Positions 44,778 to 54,963 of a stretch of 64,000 nt of DNA are shown here, in pieces. The stretch covers positions 2,418,001-2,482,000 of the forward strand of contig JAEUWY010000002.1 in the NCBI GenBank assembly GCA_022059125.1. The letters are read 5' to 3'. The translations under genes were made by a program, and so were the position numbers. Source of the stretch: Corynespora cassiicola (taxonomy: Eukaryota; Ascomycota; Dothideomycetes; Pleosporales; Corynesporascaceae). The notes below the pieces were generated by a model, which was not told where the DNA came from, ran no database searches, and saw nothing but the letters and a program-made list of their open reading frames with translations. Numbering within the stretch: the first letter of the stretch is position 1; each line of letters starts with the position of its first letter.

Positions 44778-45597
44778 ATCCTACAACTGGATCAAGGCAC
44801 CAAAAGCCACACTCACTATCATCGTCCCCAGCAGTCCAAATCTGTGGTCCCCTCCTAATCACCCATTCAAACTGCAAAAGAATACCGGCCCCATCTTTAT
44901 CGCCTAAAATGCCACGCGCCACCCGGAAAGGCCCCTCAAGCCACTCTTCCGCGCACTCTACCTGTCGCAACTCTCCTTTAATATAACCTCTATTCATATC
45001 ACAACTAACCGCAACAACATTCGCAAGCCCCTCAGCCTCATAAACCCCCGCTAGAATAGCATAAGACTTAGAGACTTCACTATAGCTGTCGAGCTCACAG
45101 TCGTACATCAGCCCAAAAGAGTTCAAAGGCTACAGCCAAGCCTTCAAGAAGCGCGGCACGAGCACCCAAATCGACGGAAGCACCGGGCATCACAGAATAA
45201 TCTCGTACCACTTCGGCAGCATGAAATCCCTCTTCCGCCACGAGACGGACGGATATGTCAACCGGGCACGCACACGGCCTGCTTGCACTGAAGCGCACGT
45301 CATTGAAGAGCTGATGAGCTTCCTCGACTCGCTGCTCCTTGCCCCTCCAAACTCGTGGTAAGGAAGTAAGGCTGCCCCATCCCGCTGTGCTCCACCCTCG
45401 AGCTCAAAACGCGCGTCGCGCACCACAAGATGGGGTCGTTTGCGGTGCCAGAGGTGGAGGATGCTGGGATCCAGGTGAAGGACTGGGAAGCACAGGATCA
45501 GGGGAATTTGAGGGTGTTGGCGGGGCTCGTGGCGTGGATACGGGGGTTGCAAGGAAGGAAGAGGTTAGTGAGGTATAAGCCGGCGGGGATAGATTAA
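44778..45597 (+). pseudogene. Decayed fungal gene of a RAI1-like / 'GGPP synthetase'-labelled family
   Basis: A long plus-strand homology trail broken by stops and at least one frameshift. The frame from about 44778 reads YNWIKAPKATLTIIVPSSP then a TAA. It goes on with PLKPLFRALYLSQLSFNI and RNNIRKPLSLINP, then TAG. A shifted frame resumes with FKGYSQAFKKR and the conserved STGHHRIISYHFGSMK plus RHETDGYVN. The end (SKLVVRK, stop, STLELKTRV, and finally a charged tail) closes at TAA 45595-45597. These blocks belong to a fungal-specific family that databases often label geranylgeranyl pyrophosphate synthetase or decapping-like; that name is from memory and the function is not established. One stop is consistent with CAA-to-TAA, as RIP-type C-to-T change would give. 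Start and promoter are absent or decayed. Confidence 0.7.
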
Positions 45598-46034
45598 TTT
45601 AAGGTTGGGAGGAGGGAGGCTGTTGGGGGGATCGTATGCGAAGTGAGAGCAGGGGGATGGGTAGGGTGAAGGGCAGCGAGAGGGAAATTGGCGTGGGGGA
45701 AGAGAGCGAAAAGCCTCTGACTACAAACTATAGGCTCTCACGGAGAGCAATGGATTAGTTGTATCTTGGTCAGATATGACCTATCATGGCTAAGTGCAAT
45801 TCGCTAGCTTGTACGGAGATGCTTATTCTGCAAAAGATAACAACTCAGCACAACCCACAACATAATGCATTCACATTCGCCATTCATATCGAAACATAAA
45901 GCAACATCCTACTATCGCACATGAAGATAGCCACGGTATAAGATTACACATTACAATTAAGAGTAATTATATTCTCACCACCCACCCACTAAACACAAAC
46001 CACAAAGCAATCTTGTCAAGCGAACACCACCCCT
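45598..46034. other. Intergenic, 437 bp
   Basis: AT-rich in its second half. No gene seen. 3' flank of the CFEM-like gene. Confidence 0.5.
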
Positions 46035-47406
46035 CTACATCCCCGCAAACAAAAGCGCAAACAACCCCACACCCCCAGCCACGAACCCCATCCTCACACC
46101 TCCAAACTCCGGAACCTCGACACCCCTCGCCGCCGCACCCGTAAATTCGGGCTCTCCCGGCGCAGCCGCGGTGGGCGGCGCAGCAGGCGCCACAGCCGTG
46201 GTCAGCAGCGTGGGATTGCCCTGCGCATCCGTCGTCGGAATGACGACAACGCTCGTCACAGCGGGCGGCGGCAAGACGGTGGCCGAGTCAGTAACGTTCG
46301 GGAATGGACCTACGGGGCCGACTGTACCGTTCGTCATGTTCGTCGGGAGGCCGGTGCCGGTGAAGAGGGGGATCGGCGGGAGCGCTGGTGTGGATGTCGT
46401 GTTGGAAATGTTTTGCGGGATGCTGGGGACGCTGGGGGCGACGGGGCGGATCGTGGAGCACAGGGTGCGGACGAAGTCGTCGTATTCTGTATGTTTTTGG
46501 TTGGCATCTGTGTTTAGGGTGTGGCCGATGGTGTTGGAGCCGAAGGAAAGATAGGTAGCGAACTCGCGGGAAGTGAAGTTTGCGTTGGAAATTGCGTGGG
46601 CAGTGAGGAGGGGGACGATGATGGGAGAGACGAGGATTGGGAAGATGGGTTTTTTTGGTGGGCGGGGTGAAGATACAGGCGTTGGTGTGGGTGTAAAATG
46701 GGAAGGGTTATATACAGAGAAGTCCAGGGAGGTGAATTTCATTTTGGAAGTGGGGCGAGCGCTAGGAAGAGTGCTGGAGCGGGTCTTTGGGGGGTTTTTC
46801 TTACGGGCTGTTTCTTCCAGAGTGCAGCTGCCGTCGACGAGGAAGCCAATGTTCAGACGGGTGAGCTCATCGCAAATGCAAGGGAAATTTGCTGGGTTGC
46901 AGATGCTATCGGCAAGACCTTCAAAGATGATCTCTTGCTGGAGGACTTTAGAAGTTATTCCAGTACTATTAATGGGGGATACGTACAGCGCAATCGGAGA
47001 GACCTTCAATGGGTCCCAAGATGTCAACCTGCGGAAGGCCTGTAGTCAAGGTTACGATCTGGGTCAGCGTCAGAGCTGATGTGATGAACAATGTCGTGGT
47101 GGATGGCATGTCTGTAGACGACTCCGGTACAGTAGGATTGGCTGTGCTTCTTGGCGTGGAGATTGTGGTTGTCGAAGATGTGGATCCTGGAGCGACAGTG
47201 GTAGAAGTAGATGTCGACGAACTCAGACTCGAGACCGAGGAAGAAGTTGAAGTCAACGATGAAGACGACGAGGACAAAGAAGTCGACGTTAACGATGGCA
47301 CGCTTGAGCTGCTTGTGCTCGAAAATATGGAAGAAGTTGTGCAGATGGAAGTAGACGAGGTGAAAAGTGTAGAAGTGCGAGTCCAGTAGCCACCAATGTA
47401 AACCAT
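46035..47406 (-). CDS. Ser/Thr-rich cell-surface protein with CFEM-like domain, GPI-anchor type tail
   Basis: Two exons (47406-46987 and 46937-46035) around a 49-nt intron with a GTACGT donor and CAG acceptor, 440 aa. After about 110 residues of Ser/Thr-rich sequence (heavily O-glycosylated wall type) comes a CFEM-like block spanning the splice: GLSDCAQEIIFEGLADSIC, then FPCICDE, then VDGSCTLEE. It has fewer than the eight CFEM cysteines, so it is CFEM-like rather than canonical. The C-terminus is Pro/Thr/Ala-rich and ends in a hydrophobic segment (MGFVAGGVGLFALLFAGM), typical of a GPI-attachment signal. The predicted start (ATG 47406) lacks a signal peptide, so an upstream exon is probably missed. 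Likely location: cell wall or plasma membrane. Confidence 0.65.
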
Positions 47407-47856
47407 GTCTAAAGCTAAATATCCTCGAAGGTTGTGAGGAAGTGCCACCAGAATGAGTATTCTGGCAGAATCAAGCGTGCTTGCGTTTCATACTTGCTGT
47501 TCCCGGCGTCAGTGTTATATGCCAGGTTGACCCGAGCCGTTTGCGACGCCATCTCGAAGCCACTCAAAGGATCTCGCTACCAGTGCGCGATGAGAATAGA
47601 AGCACCCCGCAAACGGTAGGGATCTCTTTCCGGTAGCGATGCACTTGTCAGGCGGCGAATGCGAGGGTGCATCGTGGCCCTGGCTCCGGTTTCGTCAGCG
47701 ACTCCGGAATGTAACTGCACGAGACTTCTTGAACACAAAGGTGACACAGGGAAACTTTGTAGATTGAATAGGCTTTCTTTCAAGGTTATTTTGGGTCGTG
47801 TCAGTTAGATCGCCGCTGCCAGGTGAGCTTGCAGCGTTACGTCGGCTGCAGTCCGT
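47407..47856. other. Upstream region of CFEM-like gene
   Basis: 450 bp that may contain the missing first exon (signal peptide) of the CFEM-like gene. I could not identify it. An ATG at 47552 (minus strand) opens a short frame that is not signal-like. Confidence 0.35.
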
Positions 47857-48486
47857 TCAGTCTTTCTGGGCGGACTGAGCCTCGCGTTCGCTAAGCCATT
47901 GATTGATACGGTCAATGTCTTTAATCTCGTAGAAGCATTCATAGTTTTGCTTCGCGTATCGAATGGCTCGAGACCGAGATGACTCGTCGTCTTTTGGAGG
48001 GTTAGGCTGGTTGGCGAGTAGGTTCTCGTAGTATGAGTTTTTGGCCTCGCGTCTCCGCAGCGGCTTCCTTTTCAAGTACTCTTGATACCGGTATGCCAGG
48101 GCATATGGGTCCTCACAAATAGGAGGGAGAATCGACATTTTGGTGGTTCGTGGTAGTGGTAGTACAATCTCTGCAGGAAGTTTCGCATTTAGGGGGGTTA
48201 AACAAAGGTATGCGCCGAAGAGACAAAGGAGTAATTCCTCGCTTGACACTCTCGAACATTTCCTAAGCAAGTCATTAAAGACACCGCGCAACAGTCTGTT
48301 CATATGGCCAGCGTTATGAGGCATGCGAAGAATATCATCTTCCAGGCCGGCCCATAATTGACAGACAGGAACCACACTGTATTCTTTGCACAAAATTATG
48401 TATCCATGCTTGTTATCGAAAAGGACCGCTCTCGAATAATCAATGTCCAAGTATGGTATGCATGTGTGGTGTCGCATCAGCGGCAT
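47857..48486 (-). CDS. Hypothetical protein (209 aa), probably the 3' part of a frameshifted gene
   Basis: Open frame from ATG 48486. No recognised domain. The N-terminal part has alternating hydrophobics (YLDIDYSRAVLFD, GYIILCKEY), and residues about 75-100 (SSEELLLCLFGAYLCL) look like a helix. The C-terminal 60 residues are highly charged (KRKPLRRREAKNSYYENLL). Directly upstream, another frame (48731-48477) is open and overlaps by 10 nt. There is no GT-AG pair of usable size to join them, which suggests a one-base frameshift. Confidence 0.4.
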   Translation of the reverse strand: MPLMRHHTCIPYLDIDYSRAVLFDNKHGYIILCKEYSVVPVCQLWAGLEDDILRMPHNAGHMNRLLRGVFNDLLRKCSRVSSEELLLCLFGAYLCLTPLNAKLPAEIVLPLPRTTKMSILPPICEDPYALAYRYQEYLKRKPLRRREAKNSYYENLLANQPNPPKDDESSRSRAIRYAKQNYECFYEIKDIDRINQWLSEREAQSAQKD

Positions 48487-48731
48487 GTGTTCTTTATCTC
48501 ATTGACCAGACCGCAGATGGGATGAATAGCTGAACGCTGGCCCTGATACACGGTGCACTTAGCACCAGTGAAGACCCGACGAACAATGGCAACGACGTCA
48601 CGTGCCCCATAGCCCCGAGCGTCTAGAAGATGGCCTCTGGCCTGGTAGCGAGTAATGTCATATGTCAGAGCGGCGGCCAATTTTTCACTCTCGGTGCTCG
48701 TGCCTGGCTGCTTTGACGATGAACGACGCCA
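48477..48731 (-). pseudogene. Upstream fragment of the same broken hypothetical gene
   Basis: About 85 codons open without an ATG start (SSSKQPGTSTESEKLAAALT, later GYGARDVVAIVRRVFTGAKC), ending in TGA at 48477 where the next frame takes over. The 5' end is not found. The region 48740-49065 on the same strand is also partly open. Best read as remains of one gene. Confidence 0.35.
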
Positions 48732-49268
48732 CACACAGTTCCTCTTTGACCTTTATGCGGTTCAGGTTTTGGTGGGCGAAGTTCTAGACGGGCTCCTTGA
48801 ACTTCAGGACCGCAAGTATTGCCGAGCAGCAGGGCTGATGGCAAGGACGAAGCAGTCGAGTAATCTACCTGATCCCGAGATGCGCATGGATCCCCGAGGC
48901 GTGAACGAAGTTCGGTTGACTGTTGCAGGCAGCCGATTTAACTCTATGGGAATGAGGCTTGGTGCGACCATTGGACCGGTTCGGTCGAAGCATGGGAACC
49001 CGGAATGCAAAATCGAAAAGTTCTTCCAACAACCGGCCCTTTGCGCATCTCGTTGAGTTTAGCAATGCAGAGTCTGCTATGGTGAGGGACAGGTGAAGTG
49101 GGCTCCGGCCAGTTGAGACCAGCCGGGGGGATCTCAGGCGGTGAGAAGCGCTAGTCCCACGGTGGGCTAGCGCGTCCCACTAGCGCCACCCACGGGTGTT
49201 TGAAAATCGTTCGGCCGCTCTTCGAGATTTTTTCTTCCTCGAACGACGGTACAGCTGCAGCTCCCACA
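48732..49268. promoter_or_regulatory. Upstream region of RPL7
   Basis: Contains a compact GC-rich palindromic cluster at about 49150-49190: CTAGTCCCAC facing GTGGGCTAG, then GTCCCACTAGCGCC. The repeated GTGGG/CCCAC and TAGCG elements 80-120 bp before the ATG may be promoter elements. The factor is unknown. Confidence 0.35.
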
Positions 49269-50612
49269 ATGGCGGCCACAACGTATGTACACCTCCCATC
49301 GCCCTATCACGCTCGGTTCTAAGCATCCTTCAGCTTCAGAAGCCCCCATGACGGTACAGGTCGCTGATGACAGTCTCTGCGTAGGAGCGTTCCGACCCAA
49401 AATGACATTCTCGTCCCCGAGACCCTGTTGAAGAAGAGGAAGTCTCAGGAGAAGGCGCGCGAGGATCGTGCCTTGGCCACCAAGGAGAAGCGAGGTACGT
49501 GGGCGCGATGCCGATGCCAGGGGGGCCGAGGGCGATTGTGATGATGAAGTCTACCAACCACACTCGACTAGGCTCCGGCCAGTGATGTCGAAACGTTAAC
49601 CATCTTTCGGGACTGATACAATCGCCCCCGGCCTAGCGGCAGTGGCACCAGACAACAAGCAAGGGGTTTGGACACGGGCTGATTGAAGGCAGAGAAGAAC
49701 AAGAAGAAGCGGGAGGCCATCTTCACACGTGCTGAAAAGTATGTGAAGGAGTACCGCGACAGCGAGCGCGAGAAGGTCAGGCTCAGCCGCGAGGCCAAGC
49801 GCGAGGGTAACTACTTCGTGCCGGCCGAGGAGAAGCTGGTCTTCGTTGTGCGCATCAAGGGCATCAACAAGATTGATCCCAAGAAGCGCAAGACGCTGCA
49901 GCTGCTCCGCCTTCTCCAGATCAACAACGGTGTCTTCATCAAGTTGACCAAGGCTACCGCCGAGATGCTCAAGAGTGAGTCGCGGCGCGTGAAATGAGGC
50001 CGTGACGTTGGCGCTGACCGTGTTCCAGTCGTGGAGCCTTACGTTGCGTACGGCTACCCGAACCAGAAGTCTGTCCGTGAACTCATTTACAGTAAGCGTG
50101 CTGCACAAACTCGTATCGGTGCGGTTGGGCTGACGCATTCCACCAGAGCGAGGATACGGTAAGGTGGACAAGCAGCGACTGCCCCTGACGGACAACGAAA
50201 TCATCGAGGAGCACCTCGGAAAATACGGGTGAGCGGCGCAGACGCATGGCTGCCCAGGTCGGCTAGGCTAACCCGAAGCAGCATGATTTGTATGGAGGAT
50301 CTGATCCACGAGAGTGAGTTTCCCCAGCCCAGCTGAAGGTCAAGTGGCCTCGAGGAGTAACGTTGCTAACGTGTCGCGCAGTCTACACAGTCGGGTGCGT
50401 AGTGACCGATGTTCCCCAGGCGTGACGATGGCGCGGGATGCTAACCCATGCGCAGACCAAACTTTAAGCAGGCCTCCAACTTCCTGTGGCCGTTCAAGCT
50501 CAACAACCCCACTGGCGGGTTCCGCACCAGGAAGTTCAAGCACTTCATCGAGGGCGGAGACTTGGGCAACCGCGAGGACAAGATCAATGCGCTCATCAGG
50601 CAGATGAACTAG
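49269..50612 (+). CDS. RPL7: 60S ribosomal protein uL30 (L7)
   Basis: Large-subunit ribosomal protein. Eight exons: 49269-49282, 49385-49494, 49693-49974, 50029-50091, 50147-50228, 50282-50313, 50382-50394 and 50456-50612. All junctions are GT-AG with matching phases, 250 aa, the normal length. Hallmarks are [88 protein letters not shown] and FKLNNPTGG. Exon 7 is a 13-nt microexon and exon 1 is 14 nt. The acceptor of exon 3 (GGCAG at 49692) was chosen because the alternative breaks the frame. Strong C-ending codon bias fits high expression. Confidence 0.95.
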
Positions 50613-51954
50613 TGCGTGTGTGGTGCCGCGGAAGCAGCAGGCGAGGCGATGCAAGGTTGAATGCAGCGTCCTGACAAGTGTGCGTGCGTTGTCACGGGAT
50701 TTTGGTTGCATTGGGTCGTTTTTTTTACTGGAAAATACCAAGGGGATTATTTTGCATCTGGCAAGGGCGTCGGGCGTGCATACAGCATGGGCATGGCCAT
50801 GGCCATGGGCAAAGAGGCCAAAAGAGCCGTAGCCAGAAATTTGGAAGAAAAGGCTTGGAATGAAAGATTATTGAACGTGTTCACGTGCCAGAGTGTTTGA
50901 GGCGTGCGTGCGTGCGTGCGTGCCTGTCTCGTTTTTTTATTGCGCAGGGCGATGCAGAGTGAAAAAAAATTTGATTGCTCGCGGGGCTTGGGGTGGTCGG
51001 GTCGCGTCCGGTTCGGCGGCCAGCAGCAGCAGGACCAGAGGCAGCAGCAATACCTAGGCCTAGGCACACAGGTAGTAGAGGCAGCAGCAGCAGCATCATT
51101 GTGGCACTGAGACACGTCAAGTCATTGCCTCGTAGGGGTGGTGCCAGCCTGTGTGGGGGTGAGCGTTTGGCGCGAATCACGGGCCCACCCTCCACCCGTC
51201 CACTCAACATCAGCATCATCGTCATCAAAGTCAAGTCGATAGTTCGCGTTCGGACCGGTGTTGCTGCTGCTGCTGCTGCCTGGAGCTCCAGAGATGGCCG
51301 TGAGGCGAGCGAGACCAGCCAGCCGTTCATTCGTACATGACTGGCGGGCGATTCGCCGGCTGCGGCGGCGGTTGTTGAGCAACGGCAGGGCTGACGCACG
51401 AATAAGACGCTCGCTCGCTCGACACGCAACGGCGGGGGCCGATGTGGAAGGTCGAGACGAAGAAAGAAGACAGACTCAGTAGTAGTTGGGGGGGTTGGGC
51501 ATCTCGTAGCTGGCCGGACAGAGCAAAGCAGAGAGAGACAGAGAGCGAGGACCCTGGAGCGGACAAACGGATAGTCTAGCAAAGGTAGTGGAGGGCATCG
51601 CCACGCGACGAGAGCTCATTCTGCCTAGGCGATGCGGTGCGGTGCGGTGCGGTGGGCGGCTTCGGAGTGCGGATGGGGATGGGATGGGGGATGGGGGGGG
51701 GGGGGGGGAGGGGGCGGATGACGACGGTGACGAAGGTGCCGCTGTGCTTTTTTGCCGCCGCCGCCGCCGCCGCCCGGCCGGCAGCAGTAAGGCAAGGCGG
51801 CGACGATGGAAGATTCCATGGTGGGCGATGGGCGGAGCAGGAGGGGGTGGTCGTGGGCCGGGATGCGTTCATCAGCTGCATCATCAGAGGCGGGTGCGCG
51901 CGTGTCTGAGGTTTTTGCTGAGGGGTGCGGTCCAGCCTGGCTGGGCCGCTGGGT

Positions 51955-51999
51955 CGCTGGGACGCTGGGACGCTGGGACGCTGGGACGCTGGGAAGGTC
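51955..51999. repeat. Decanucleotide tandem repeat (GCTGGGACGC-type)
   Basis: About four and a half copies of a 10-bp unit GCTGGGACGC, one early copy with T for A. Confidence 0.85.
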
Positions 52000-52741
52000 C
52001 TGGGGCGGGCAGTAAACTCCGAGGCCCCGATTCGTGGTAGCTCAGCCATGGGACACAGACAGACACACACCGCAGAGATGATGAGAAAACACGGTCTCTT
52101 GCCCATCCCTTTTTTTCTTTCCATTTTCCATTACGGCGTGCTTTTGGCAACGGCGGATGGGGGCGGTCTGGTCCGGTCTGGTCTGGTCTGTCTCGTCTGG
52201 CAAAGTAGCCGGAGCTACGGGCAGTGACGGGAGGGCCGGGGGGACGGTGAGCGGAGAGGTACGCTCATGTGGCCGCGGTCGCGGCTCGAAGCGACTAGCT
52301 CCATGGCCACCCTACTGTACATGGCCATGCCTTGCACACCACATTTCTAATGCCATGTCCTGTCCCTCCCTCTCTGCGTGTTTTTTTTTTCGCGCAGGCA
52401 CGGGACCGGCCGCAGAGGAGGAGGAGGAGGCCAGGAAATGAATCGAGGGCAGCAGGAGGGGAGGGCTGCGTGGGATGGCGGCTGTGCTGGCCGTGGGTGG
52501 GTTTATTGCAATATGTCTGGGCGGACCGAGCAGGTCCCCGTCTAAATATAATCACCACACCCTCGAACATGCCACTCCTTTTGCCTGTCAGTCTGCTTGC
52601 CTGTCTGCCCGACAATTGCTTGCTGGGAGGACTCGAGGAGATGAAGCATGGCCATGGGCAGCGGCAGCGGCAGGCAGTGGCCCGTCTCGTCAGCCAACGG
52701 ACGCAAGCCCTGCAGAAAGGGGATAGGCCCGTCACTTCAAA

Positions 52742-52758
52742 CCCCCCCCCCCCCCCCC
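52742..52758. repeat. Poly-C run (17 C)
   Basis: Uninterrupted C tract, comparable with the G tract at about 51697-51715. Confidence 0.85.
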
Positions 52759-53010
52759 TTGGCGCAGCGGCAAGTCCTGTTCTCTGCGGATTCCCAAGTC
52801 GCTGCCGCCCACAAATTGCCAGCGTGTCTCGCGCGTCGCTGAATCACGGGCGCCTGAGTGGCCGGCTCTGGGCGTGCGGGTTGGTCCCTGATGCCGTTCG
52901 ATTGGGGAGGCCGGCCGGGGGCCTGTGCCTGGGAGGTGCGCAAGCATCAGACTACCCACACCCCCCATCCCATCCCATTACGCATGTGCGGTGCAGTGCA
53001 GCCTCTGCAT

Positions 53011-53068
53011 CGTGACCGTGACCGTGACCGTGACCGTGACCGTGACCGTGACCGTGGCCGTGACCTCG
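53011..53068. repeat. Hexanucleotide repeat (CGTGAC)n
   Basis: About eight to nine near-exact CGTGAC copies (one CGTGGC). Confidence 0.9.
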
Positions 53069-53379
53069 CTGGAGGGGGCGACTAGCGGGTGGCTGAGGGC
53101 ATGTCGGCGAGGGCTTTGCTCTGGGAGGGCGACACGGGGAGAAAAAAAAAAGCCACTCCCAGAGACAGACGGAAGGCAGGCGGGCAGACGCCGACGCCGA
53201 CGACGACGACGACGGCTACCAGCGTGGCTACCAGCACGATGATGAAGTTGATGCCGATGATGATGGGCGGGCGCTCAGAAAAAAAACGAGGAGCGGCAGG
53301 CAGCTAATCAAAGTGGCTTAAAATTACATGGCTGGCGCGAGACTGGAGCGAGACTGGCTGCCGGCCATGCCGTTTGGCC

Positions 53380-53462
53380 CTCCCTGCCGGCCCTGCTGGC
53401 CCTGCTCTGCTGGCCCTGCTGGCCCTGCCCGTCCTGCCCGTCTTGCCCGTCCTGCCGGCCGC
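53380..53462. repeat. Nonanucleotide-like CCTGCTGGC / CCTGCCCGT repeat
   Basis: Period-9 array, GC-rich, two sub-types in succession. Confidence 0.8.
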
Positions 53463-53941
53463 CGGGGGCTTGTCGCGCGTCCAGTCGGCCGGCCAGCCCC
53501 AGTCAAGCCCAGTCAGGCCCAGTCAGGCCCCGTCGTCAGTCGCGCTGCAGCCCTCGCCCTCGCTGGACCGCTGCTGGACCGCCGCTCCGCTTGCCTGCTG
53601 CACCGCTGCACTGCTCGCACCGCTGGACCCACGCACCGCGCTCGCTTCAGGTCAGGCCCAGGGCCAAACCCGCCCGCCCATCGCCAACACGCTTCTCCTC
53701 CCTCTCCCTCGCCCTCGCCCACGCCCTCCGTCCTCCTTCTACTCCCCACTCCTCTCCCCCTCCCCTCTCTCCCCTCTTCTCCCTCCCTCTCTCCCCCCCA
53801 AAGCCATATCCGGCCGTGTGCAGGCGTCGCTCGCAGCCGACCCCTCGCAGTGAGCTCTTTGGCAAACCCGCGCGCACACCAAGCTTGCAGTACCAGCAGC
53901 AGCACCGCCATCAGCGACGACGACGAACGCAGCCTCTCCTC

Positions 53942-53976
53942 GTACGCACGCACGCACGCACGCACGCACGCGCACA
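53942..53976. repeat. (ACGC)n microsatellite
   Basis: About eight tetranucleotide copies in the presumed CLG1-like leader or promoter. Confidence 0.85.
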
Positions 53977-54755
53977 CTCAGCACACGCAGCAGCCAGCCG
54001 GCCTGAACACTGACCACCGCCGACCGCCCGGCCTCTGACCACTGACCACCCACGCCCTTGGTGGCCTCTGCGCTCATCTCCCCCCGGCAACCAGCTGCCA
54101 GTCCGGCTCCTCTCTCCTCTCTTCGCCCTCGCCCAGCCGTCGCTGCACCCATCTCGCATCACGGGCAGTGCTCGCCGCCGCAGTCGCCGTCGTCGCCGCC
54201 ACCGCCGTCGTAGTCACCCGTCACCCGTCGACCGTCGACCCCCCCCGGTCGTGTCTTGCCTGCCACCACTGCGCCGGGCCTGTCCAGTTCGCCTCGACTG
54301 TGACGCTGAGAAAACGTCGACCGCCTCACCTCTGCGCGTCTCCCGCTCCCGCTCCTGCTTCTGCTCCTCCTGCCCTCGCTGCAGGCCGCACTAGCTTCCC
54401 TTTCACTCTCTCGGTTTGAAGAGTTCCTGCCTTTTTGACCGCCCAACTTCACTCCACCTCCTAACGCACGCCCGCCCGCGCCACCGTCACCGACCGCGAC
54501 ACGCTCAACGTGTAACCATCAACCCACCCACCACGGGCGATCTATTCACTTAGACCTCGTCCTGGTTCGCGTTCCATCGGCCTCTCAACCCCCAGAGCCT
54601 TCGACCCAACCCCCCTGGTTCCTCAACCTTCCACGCAAATTCCGCTGCCTGGCAGAGAACCGCATTCTTATTCTCTCGACCCTCCTGTCGGTTGTCCCCA
54701 ACGCAGAAAAGAAGAACAAAAAAACACTCTCTTGATCCACAAATCTCCTTTGTGC

Positions 54756-54773
54756 ATGAGCGCCCTTTTTTAG
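54756..54773 (+). promoter_or_regulatory. Upstream ORF 1 (5 codons) of CLG1-like gene
   Basis: ATG at 54756 followed by four codons and TAG, 190 nt before the main start, in the pyrimidine-rich leader. It would be translated only if the transcript starts upstream of it. Confidence 0.45.
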
Positions 54774-54896
54774 ACTGTTGGTAGGCTCGCGACAGAGCGT
54801 ACGCTCATCACTTTCCTAGCGGCTAGGACCCGAAGAAACTGTTCGTCACCACCTCCCACCCATCACCCCCAACAAATTTTTTCTGCCTCGACCATA

Positions 54897-54938
54897 ATGC
54901 TGACTTCATCTCCCAGAGTCATCGCTGGTTTCTTCTGA
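54897..54938 (+). promoter_or_regulatory. Upstream ORF 2 (13 codons) of CLG1-like gene
   Basis: ATG at 54897 (context ACCATAATG) encodes 13 residues and stops at TGA 54936-54938, only 25 nt before the main ATG. This geometry should hinder re-initiation at the cyclin start. Confidence 0.5.
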
Positions 54939-54963
54939 TCCTCTGCGACATCCTCTCCCCATC

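Larger units (their letters stand above)
50613..54963. other. 4.3-kb GC-rich, low-complexity region before the CLG1-like gene
   Basis: No credible protein gene. ORFs here are Pro/Ala/Arg-rich artefacts of simple sequence. The first part is 3' flank of RPL7. The rest is dense in mono-, hexa-, nona- and decanucleotide repeats, polypurine/polypyrimidine stretches and CAG/CTG clusters. From about 53700 the plus strand is strongly pyrimidine-rich, as in long fungal 5' leaders. Such very long upstream regions are typical of developmental or cell-cycle regulators. Confidence 0.5.

Noticed and set aside
53328..54038. 236-codon plus-strand frame upstream of the cyclin
   Set aside because: Pro/Ala/Arg translation of tandem repeats and a pyrimidine-rich leader; several frames are open for the same compositional reason.
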